A stretch of DNA of 64,000 bases. Source: Trema orientale (taxonomy: Eukaryota > Streptophyta > Magnoliopsida > Rosales > Cannabaceae). The translations under genes and the position numbers were made by a program. Positions within the stretch are counted from its first letter, which is position 1. Each line of letters starts with the position of its first letter. The DNA is taken from assembly GCA_002914845.1 (NCBI GenBank), contig JXTC01000325.1:292901-356900 (forward strand), in the 5' to 3' direction. Shown in pieces: positions 55,770-64,000 of this stretch. The notes beneath the pieces were generated by a model. The model ran no database searches. It was given only the letters and a program-made list of their open reading frames with translations, and was not told the origin of the DNA.

Positions 55770-58700
55770 TGGTTTCTAAGCGCATAGTCGCTAATTTGAA
55801 TAAGGGAGAGAAATTAGATGGTGACAACTATGATATCTAGCACCAAAAAATCTAATATATTTTTTATGAGTAAGAGGTTTTGGAAACCTTGACCCAGACG
55901 ATGCTCACACCCGAGGATGGCAACACTGCTTAACACCGTCGTGATCGAGAAATCTATCAGGTTTGGCTTAAGAAAAATCATTGTGCACGCTTTACTATGC
56001 TGAGCAGCATGTACAATGACTTGATCAGCGAGTTTGAAAAGCATGCCACTGTTCAAGAGACGTGGGGTGCCTTGAAGCTGAAATTTGGTGGGATGTCTGC
56101 TACCAGACTTCGTGCGCTGAACATCAGGTTTGACTCCTATAAGATGCACCCGAGCCATATCATGAAGTGGCATCTTAGAGCGATGTCATCGATGATTCGC
56201 GAACTGAAAGCGGCTGGCCACCCTCAATCTGAATAGCAATAGATCTAAGCAGGAATTCGTTCCTTGCCACCTTCGTGGGAGCCCATGGTCATCATTATGA
56301 CTCATAGTGAGAATATCAGAACTTTCGATGACCTGTCTCGCCACCTTGAGCTTGAAGTTGAGTGCCTAAAAGCTGCCAAACCAAGCAAAGACTCAAACCC
56401 TAGGAGTGCCTATATGGCGAATAACCAGCGCGGGCTAAGGGGGGCCAAGCGCAAGAATCAAGCTCCTAAGGGTGACTCTAGAAATAGAACCGCACCTAAG
56501 AAGGCAAAGACCACCAGATGCAAGGGAGCCAAGCGCAGTGAAAAGGGCAACAATGGCATATGCTACAACTGTGATAAGGAGGGATATTTTGCTTGTGATT
56601 GCACTGAACCGAAAAAGGTACTCCTTGACTTTAATTCTTGCGATATTTATGTTACAAGTCAAGTTATGGTTACTCATTCACATCCTCATTCGATTATTAA
56701 TTCAAGAGAGACCGAACACATCGCAAGGGACCGAGTCCGGTTCGTAGAGTATCGTCGAATTTCAAAAGGGAGTCGAGGATTCTATATGGGGAATGGAGCC
56801 AGTGTGCATGTAATAGGCATTAGCACTTATAAGTTGAAATTACACGGGGGTCGCACTCTATTGTTCCATGACATTCTTTATGCTCCAGAAGTTCGATAAA
56901 ACTTTTTATTTATTGTGTGTTTGCTTAAGTAGGGCTTTTTTTTTACTTTTTATAGTATTGGTTGTGATATCTATTTGGGAACAGATTTTTATGATTGTGG
57001 TTTTTTCATAGATAGTTTTATTATATTGGATATTATTTATTCATATAATAATGACAACGCCGTTTCTTATATGACTACTATAAATGATATTGATTCTGTT
57101 GTATGGCATGCTAGACTAGGCTATATAAGGCAAGATAGAATGAATAGGTTAGCTAGAGATAGTCTCTTGGGACAACTTGCTAAAATTAGCTTGCTCACTT
57201 GCGAATATTGTTTAGCATAAAAGTTAATTAGGAAACTTTTTGGAAAAGCTACACGGACAACGATTCCTTTACAGCTAGTATATTCTGACATCTACAGACC
57301 AATGAATGTAAGGGCAAGATACGGTGCCATCTATTTTATTCCCTCGGACCAATGAATGTAAGGACAAGATACAGTGCCATCTATTTTATTCCCTTCATAT
57401 ATGACTTTACGCACTACAGTCCTGTCTATTTGATCTCCTTTAAGTCAGAAGTATTAGAATGTTTTAGACGTTTTATGAACTTGGTTGAAAATCAAATAGA
57501 GAAGAACATCAAGACTCGCAGGACAGACCAAAATCGCGAGTATCTATCTAAGCAATTCAACGAATTATATGATGAAAAAGATATCTTTTGACAGCTAACA
57601 ATTCCTGGCACTCAGCAGCAAAATGGTATAGTGAAGAGAAGGAATCGTACATTGTTAGAAATTGTTAGGTTGATAATGACGCAGGCCAATCTCCTAATAT
57701 CTTTCTGGAGGGATGCTTTATTGACTGCGACCTACATCCTTAATCAAGTACCCTCAAAATCAATTCCATCAACCTCTTATGACTGCAGCCCTAAATTGGA
57801 CCATTTTCGCTCATGGGATTCAGTGGGGTATGTTTACACTACTTCTCATAGGTATGGGAAGCTAGGCCCAAGGGCACATAAGTGTATATTCATTAGATAC
57901 TCTGATAAATCAAAGGGATATGTGATGCTTGATGAACAACCTGATGGAAGTGTAACTGAAATTGGGTAACGAGATGTTAATTTTCTCGAGAAAGAATTTC
58001 TAAGAAGAGGAGATATGGATAGAAACCTGGAGCTATATAAGACTGAAGAACCAAATGTAGGCACTCTAAATTCAATTTTAGAAATCGAGAGCGACTCTAT
58101 TCCTCATGCAAGTATACCTGTTAGTGGGAGTGTACCACTAGATATTAGTTCTCAAAATCCATAACTGCATAAAAGCCAACGTGGAAGCGTTCCTTGTCGT
58201 AATTTTGAGATTAAGAGGGAAGCATTCGCAGGATGAGGATGAGCCTAAGAATTATTGAGAGGCTCTCTCATCTTCTGCTTCTGAGAAATGGAAAGCTACA
58301 ATGATTGAAGAGACAGAATCTATGAAGAAATACCAAGTTTGGGACTTGGTGAATCTTCCACCTGGGCGAAAGACTATTGGGAACAAATGGGTTATAAAAA
58401 GTCAAATGCCAAGCAGACGGCTCCATAGAAAGATACAAAGCACGACTTGTACCCAGAAAGAAGGTGTTGACTATGAGGAGACCTTCTCACCAGTAGTAGG
58501 TTTGCCTCAATTCGCCTAATTCTAGCTATTGTCACTTATTTGGACTTAGAACTTTATCAAATAGACATTAAAACTGCATTCTCAATGGAAAACTAGATGA
58601 AGAGATCTACATGGATCAACCTGAGGGCTTTAAGACAAAAAGACAAGAGCCAAAGTTTGCAAGCTCCGTCGTTCCATTTATGATTTAAAGCAATCATCTA

Positions 58701-59790
58701 GACAGTGGTACTTTAGATTTCATTGAGCCATTATTTCTAATGAGTTCACAATGGTTGAGGAAGACTACTGTGTGTACGTCAAATAATCCAAGAAAAATTT
58801 TCTTATCCTTTTATTGTATGTAGATGACATACTTTTAGTTGGAAACAACAAGGAGATGATAGTCGCCGCCAAGACATGGTTATCCTCAAACTTTGAGATA
58901 AAGAATATGGATGAAACAAGTTATGTGCTCGAAGTTAAGATCCTTAGAGGTCGCTCGAAGAAATTCCTTGGTTTGTCTTAAGAGATTTATATTAAGAAAA
59001 TACTCAAACAGTTTCAGATGCAAAACTATAAATCCATTGACATTCCTATCGTAGAGCATGATGTCTTAAGCCTTGACATGTATCCAAAGACTTAAGAGAG
59101 AAAACAATACATGACCCGAGTTCCCTATACCAGTACTGTTGGAAGTTTGATGCACGCTATGATGTGTACTCAGCCCGACCTTTACTATGTCATTGGGTTA
59201 GTCAGTCAGTTCTAGTCGAATCTCAGCCTTGCCCATTAGAAAGGAGTGAAGAGAATACTTCGATACCTCAAAGGGACAGCTGATTACATGTTTTGCTATC
59301 AGGCATCGGATTTGTGCCTAATCGGCTACAGTGATGCTGATTGGGGTGGTGACCTAAATGAATACAAATCAACTTCTGATTATGCTTTCTTGCTCTACAA
59401 TAGCGCCATATTTTGGAGCAACAAAAAGTCCTATATAGCATTATCCACTATGGAATTAGAGTATGTTGTTTGCTCAGCCGCTGTACAAGAAGATGTTTGG
59501 TTAAAAAGGTTCCTTATATAACTTGAAGTTGGCACATGCGCTTTAGAGTCTATTACTATACATTGTGACAGCATGACTACATTGGCTTATGCAAAGGACC
59601 CAAAATATTACGGAAAAACTAAACGCATCGATATTCGATATCATTTCATTCATGATATGGTTGTGTAGAAAGAGGTGGTCCTGAAGCATATTTCTACGAG
59701 CTGCATGGTTGCTGATCTATTGACCAAGCCTATTGCTCGAAAGGCTTACTAGACCCATGTTAGGAGTTTAGGACTACGTAGATTTTGAAT
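55770..59790 (+). pseudogene. Copia 2 gag-pol remnants
   Basis: Recognisable pieces in order. Gag: ATG at 55770 with early stops, then 55997-56236 and 56264-56899, whose knuckle CYNCDKEGYFACDC has Tyr in place of the zinc-binding His. Protease-like GNGASVHV. Pre-integrase: VVWHARLGYIRQDRMNRL at about 57100. Integrase: 57352-57969. RT: KTIGNKWVIKSQ at about 58360 and LLYVDDILLVGNN at about 58810. RNase H: 59246-59521 (GYSDADWGGDLNEYKSTS) through LTKPIARKA at about 59730. Many stops, most of them TAG or TAA, and a 50-bp tandem duplication (57301-57400) that shifts frame break the coding sequence. It cannot encode an intact polyprotein. Confidence 0.92.
57301..57400 (+). repeat. 50-bp tandem duplication inside the copia 2 integrase
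   Basis: aatgaatgtaagggcaagat starts at 57301 and again, with small changes, at 57351. Fifty bases is not a multiple of three, so it shifts the frame. Confidence 0.9.
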
Positions 59791-60893
59791 TTATTTTTTT
59801 TGTATAATTTTTTTCAGTTGACCACTGTCAGACATTTGTTATTTAGGATATCTTTTATGGAATAAATATTCTTTGTCCATTTTTATTGTGACATGATATC
59901 TGAATTTTTAGCACACACATTTGCAAACCATGACTGGTTTAAAGTATGCCAACAGGTAACGATTGTCTCTCTTATATGAGAAATGTCCTTTGGTGCTAGT
60001 TAGGGAGTAAAGATGAGATACTTCACTTATAGCACAAAAATTGTGAACTAAGTGTCACCTTGGAAAGAGCCAAGATGATATCTTGGAAGATCGACTATAG
60101 ATAAACTATTATTTCCTTTATCCATATGTGACCCGTTAAATAGCCTGGTGCAAAACTCAATATGGCGTTAGATTAAGCGAACATATAGAAAATTCGAGTC
60201 AGACGCTTAAAGGTGACTGGACAAAGATCTGTACAGTGTTTTAGAAAGGAGGTATACACTCTTTTTAAAGGAATATCCCACCGTAATATGTGTTTCATAC
60301 CACATGTGCTTAAGCAACCAGAATAAGGAAGTGAAAGAATGGACCCCTGTTTCTTCACTGTGTGAGTCCTTATAGATCATTATACTTATTTTGATCTTAT
60401 ACTTCATTGTGCCCTATATGACTGTTGACTGTTATGTGAAGTGGAGATTTGATGTATGCTACTTTGACATGTCTCCTATAGTCATAATTGATTCAACCTA
60501 AAGGAAGAAAGCAATTAAAACAAATCTAATTGATTCGAGGATGAAAGAAAGATTATTACTAAGTTTTATGTTTATTGTCGACAAATTATATCGCTACTGG
60601 GTATAGCAGTATAATTGTAAATATAAGAACGAGAGGGATCTTTGCATAGCTCTTAAATATAGATATGAGGGATTAGATGTGATAGATCCAATGTGGCTGA
60701 ATAAGTCTAGGGCATAACGAGACACTTAGGGATGTTCTATGCTGGTCCTCATAAGATTTGGTATAGTACTCCCAAACTTTCTTTTACAGGTGGCTCGACG
60801 GTCGCAATGCTCATTAGCCAAGTATAAATAGAATTATTAGTAGGACGATGATGAGAGATATATTCATCATGCACACTATGTGCGAGTGGGAGA
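59791..60893 (+). other. Copia 2 non-coding region before the 3' LTR
   Basis: About 1.1 kb without a supported gene. The last bases, GAGTGGGAGA, are the polypurine tract. Confidence 0.7.
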
Positions 60894-61473
60894 TGTTGGA
60901 CTTTTTTTTAGCCCAAAGTCCTGTTGGGCACCCATAGTTGGTGCATGGCCCAATATTTTGGACTAATGTGAAAGGAGATCTTTTGCAAATACTATGTCAT
61001 TAATCAGAATATTGTAATTAATAGTTTGTAATTAGGATAAAAGTGTGTACGTAATAATCCCTAATATGTTTTTAGATGTAAATGCGTCAAATTTGTATTT
61101 GGGCGCATTTAATGCTAATCATCTCCCTATTCATTAGGGAATGTTTCCTATTGATTAAACAATTAAGAAATATCCTTAATAAGATGGACTAAATACGTAT
61201 GTATGAATCTGGGAGACTTATTTTTATTTTCATTAGACAAAAAATAAGCATAAAGAAAATATACGCTCTCTCTCCCATCTTTCTCTCTACCAAAACAATT
61301 CCAATGAGTGCTCTTGAATGGTGGATATTGTGGTGGTTGTTCTTGTAACGCAACTAACAACGAGTATTCAAGGAAGAGTTTTTCTACAACGGACGAGAGG
61401 TACTAAGGTGATTCCTATACCGGTAGTAGGTTTGAGGATTCAATCGGCACGACCGTCACTCACGCTTCCGATA
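60894..61473 (+). repeat. 3' LTR of copia 2
   Basis: 580 bp starting TGTTGGACTTTTTTTTAGCC and ending CGCTTCCGATA. The expected terminal CA has become TA. It is followed by the TTATA target duplication. Confidence 0.94.
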
Positions 61474-61478
61474 TTATA

Positions 61479-63672
61479 TTTTACCATATTAACGTAAAAT
61501 CAAATAATGAAACTATTACTAGAATTAACTCAAAGTTCACTACGAATAGTGAAATCTCTTAAGAAAATTACAATAATACTGTCTTACAGTGAGGAGTGAA
61601 AGAGCTGAAACTTTTGTATTACCGCGCATCGAAAACTTTTGTAGTTTTCATTTTCAAAAGCAAAAGAAAAAACGAACATAAACAAGCAAAAAAAGTAGGG
61701 TCAATTACAGATATATCCGTGTAGTTTTTATCTTCCTTAAATTTTACCCTACATTCCTGAAATTACATATTTATCCTTACCACGTCAAATTATGGAAAAA
61801 AGTTTTGATTGATGAAATTACACTCTTTCTCAAGTGTATTGAGTCAAAAAATTATTTTAACATAACTTCTAAATTAGTGGAAATCTCGTGTACTTTTAAT
61901 ATCGAATTATTTGATAATAACTTTCTAAATTATTTCGAAATAATTTCTATTTCAAAACACAATAAATAGAAGTGAAATTTTCATCAATTCAAAACTTTTT
62001 TTCTTAAATTAAATTTTATAGTGTGAAATCGAAATTTTATGTTAATCTAGATGGATGAAATATAATTTTCAAGAATGTAGGGTTAAAATTAAAAAACAAA
62101 AATACAGGGGATATATTTTTAATCACCCACGGCATCGAAAATCTACTCAATCCGTGGCATATACTTATAGCCACTAGATTTAAATAAATTCCGTTAAGTT
62201 TGTATATGATTTGTTTTTGATATAGTTTGATATTAAAAAGTGAAGAAGGACCGTGTATTGTACTTATGTCTTATAACGCGTAAGCTTTGATCCTTGAAGA
62301 TATAGATGAAACTCATAAAACGTGTGTAATTATTACCTGTACGTAAGTTCTTCCGAATTCTAGCGGCCAATGGCCAAAAAAACGTCACGGAAGCTTAAAA
62401 CCAAAGCCATGAACTGCAATGCCAAAAGCCACCTTAATTAGAAACGAAGCTAGCCAAGAAAAAATCGAACGTATACTGTACGTCATACCAGGTACTATGC
62501 ATGTACAATTCAAATCACATATAAATTAAGGAAATTTGGTAAAATCTTTTTTTTTTTTACGGATTGTATTGTAATATTTTCAGATAATATTGTATAGTTT
62601 AATAAGAACTTTGAAAACAAACCAACCAAAACTTATATTTTAACTTATATCAACACTCTTCTGAATTATGACAGTATGCTAGAGTGCAATATAATAAACA
62701 TAATGGAATATAATATATATCAACCATGCTCTAAATCAATATATCTTGTATATAGTATGAGAACGAGATCAAGTAATAAAGATAAACTACTAGTAACAAA
62801 AGCCAAAACCTTTTTGGGAGAAAACTATAAAACTATATATAAGTTGCCGAAATACTTTTTTTTTTTTAATTCTGGCTTAACTAATAACATCTATTTTAAT
62901 AAATAAAGAAAAATAACTCACGCACTCTAAAAATCAATCTCCTGACCTAATACTTAATTCTCACCACATCTCACTTATTGAACTAGCCTCAGTAGGCATA
63001 AGTTGCCGGAGTATAAGCTCACCTGTCATACAAATTGTTCTTGAGATGGCTCCGATTAGAAAGGTAAATTAGGTAGCTGTTGCTAACTAAATGCATACAG
63101 TACTAACCTGAGAACAAAGTAAGATGACCACTTAGAAGAACTAGTGTGCATTTATATTTATGTGAAAAGGAGGTGGAAATATAGGTCATTAAACGTCGTT
63201 GAAAGAACATGACTGACTAGTATTTTACTCTTGGCAAAGCTGGTGATCGTGATTGTAATTTAAAAAAAAGTTATTACTCACATGCTTGCCAGCTGTAGGA
63301 AAACTAAAGATAATGGAAAGTGGGGATTAATTAGATTAAGTAGGTAATAATATTCCTCATGCTTGATTAGCCTTTTCTTATTCTAATGAACTTGTCATTT
63401 GGCCTTATTCTAAAATGTGTACATAATTGGCTCTTCTCTAAATGTGTATGTAAAAAAAAAAAATCAGTCACACATCCAACAACCGATTGCCGGCATCTTC
63501 GGTGGTCGTCTTCGGCTTCCTCGGCTTTTATTGTAAAAAATCGGCCACTGCCAAAAGTGATTGTTGGTATGTGGGTTTAGATAATTTAGTTTAAGGGAAG
63601 TCACGTCGAAGACTAAGAATAGGATATGAAAAGTTGTACTAGGTATATTTAACCTTTTTATTCTTAGTTTAA
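61479..63672. other. Intergenic spacer
   Basis: AT-rich DNA, no supportable gene on either strand. The minus-strand frame at 63464-63763 overlaps the CACTA terminus and has no recognisable domain. Confidence 0.5.
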
Positions 63673-64000
63673 CACTACAACAAATACGTAATAGAGCGAG
63701 GACACCTAAAGCGGCGACAATGGTCGCCGCTTTAGCTCGCACTAAAAGCGGCGACAAATCCACTCGTAGCGGCGACTACTAAACGTCGCCGCTTTAGATT
63801 TTTTTATTTTTTTTAATTTTATTTGAACTCTAAAGCGGCGACAATTGTCGCCGCTTTAGATTTTCTTATTTTTTAAATTTTATTTGAACTCTAAAGCGGG
63901 GACAATTGTCGCCGCTTTAGATTTTCTTATTTTCTTAATTTTATTTAAACTCTAAAGCGGGGACAGTTGTCGCCGCTTTAGATTTTCTTATTTTCTTAAT
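63673..64000 (+). mobile_element. Left end of a CACTA (En/Spm-type) transposon
   Basis: The terminus CACTACAACAAATACG is the classic CACTA inverted-repeat end, preceded by TAA. The subterminal region is packed with AAAGCGGCGAC and its complement GTCGCCGCTTT, as expected for transposase-binding repeats. Only the left end is in the window, so the target duplication and any coding content cannot be seen. Confidence 0.85.
63709..64000 (+). repeat. 61-bp subterminal repeats with palindromic cores
   Basis: taaagcgg starts at 63831, 63892 and 63953, a 61-bp step. Each unit has a palindrome built from CTAAAGCGGCGACAA followed by its exact reverse complement. The copy at 63830-63859 is perfect over 30 bp, while the next two have GGGG in place of GGCG in the left arm. 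Related pairs occur at about 63709-63736 and 63759-63798. Confidence 0.92.

Larger units (their letters stand above)
53711..61473 (+). mobile_element. Ty1/copia retrotransposon 2, old and complete-ended
   Basis: A 7.8 kb element with LTRs at 53711-54291 and 60894-61473 and an exact TTATA duplication at 53706-53710 and 61474-61478. The LTRs differ at about one base in ten over the first 150 bp, so it is much older than copia 1. A 1.5 kb leader and a 1.1 kb non-coding stretch before the 3' LTR flank a heavily broken polyprotein. Confidence 0.95.

Noticed and set aside
63464-63763. 99-residue minus-strand frame
   Set aside because: It runs out of the CACTA terminus; no domain or plausible start context.
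1-64000. CRISPR arrays, bacterial operons, rRNA or tRNA genes
   Set aside because: None seen; regular repeats here are plant tandem or transposon repeats, and the only tRNA-like signal is the weak SINE candidate at 23331.

Overview
This 64 kb window is nuclear DNA of a flowering plant, most likely a eudicot. The evidence is intron-bearing genes of plant-specific families (NPH3, DUF247, a FYVE protein with plant-type repeats, NAC), Ty1/copia and Ty3/gypsy retrotransposons primed by initiator tRNA-Met, a CACTA transposon end, MITEs and a very AT-rich background. The species cannot be fixed from sequence alone. There are two long assembly gaps, at 28458-28527 and 48902-49489, both inside retrotransposons.

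The left third (1-21.6 kb) is gene-bearing. It opens with a broken NAC-domain relic (1-270) and a MITE-rich spacer. Three plus-strand genes follow: a six-exon eIF4B-like gene (3374-7701), an NPH3-domain gene whose BTB part has decayed (9025-10439), and a three-exon FYVE zinc-finger gene of about 1313 residues (16796-21609). The spacer between the last two holds a foldback with five 22-bp palindromic units, a 1.85 kb solo LTR with a perfect target duplication, and a Tourist/Harbinger-like MITE.

The middle (21.6-50 kb) is dominated by transposable elements: small inverted and tandem repeats, an LTR-like fragment (25010-26123), a defective Ty3/gypsy element on the minus strand (26124-36464), another LTR-like block (39181-41832) and a fairly young Ty1/copia element (43651-about 49978). 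Between the gypsy element and the second LTR-like block lies a small two-exon minus-strand gene (37264-38421). It would encode a 181-residue protein with two internally duplicated modules and a C-terminal membrane anchor, and I do not recognise its family.

The right part holds a two-exon DUF247 gene on the minus strand (50141-52465) with an unusual N-terminal array of about 30-residue repeats, then an old copia element with a perfect TTATA target duplication (53711-61473). The last 330 bp are the left end of a CACTA transposon carrying 61-bp repeats with long perfect palindromes; it runs off the window.

The host genes show no sign of working together; this is ordinary plant chromatin with dispersed genes. 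The best candidates for something new are the duplicated-module tail-anchored protein gene, the DUF247 repeat extension, the BTB-less NPH3 gene, the FYVE protein's alternating modules, and several palindromic repeat structures in mobile elements.
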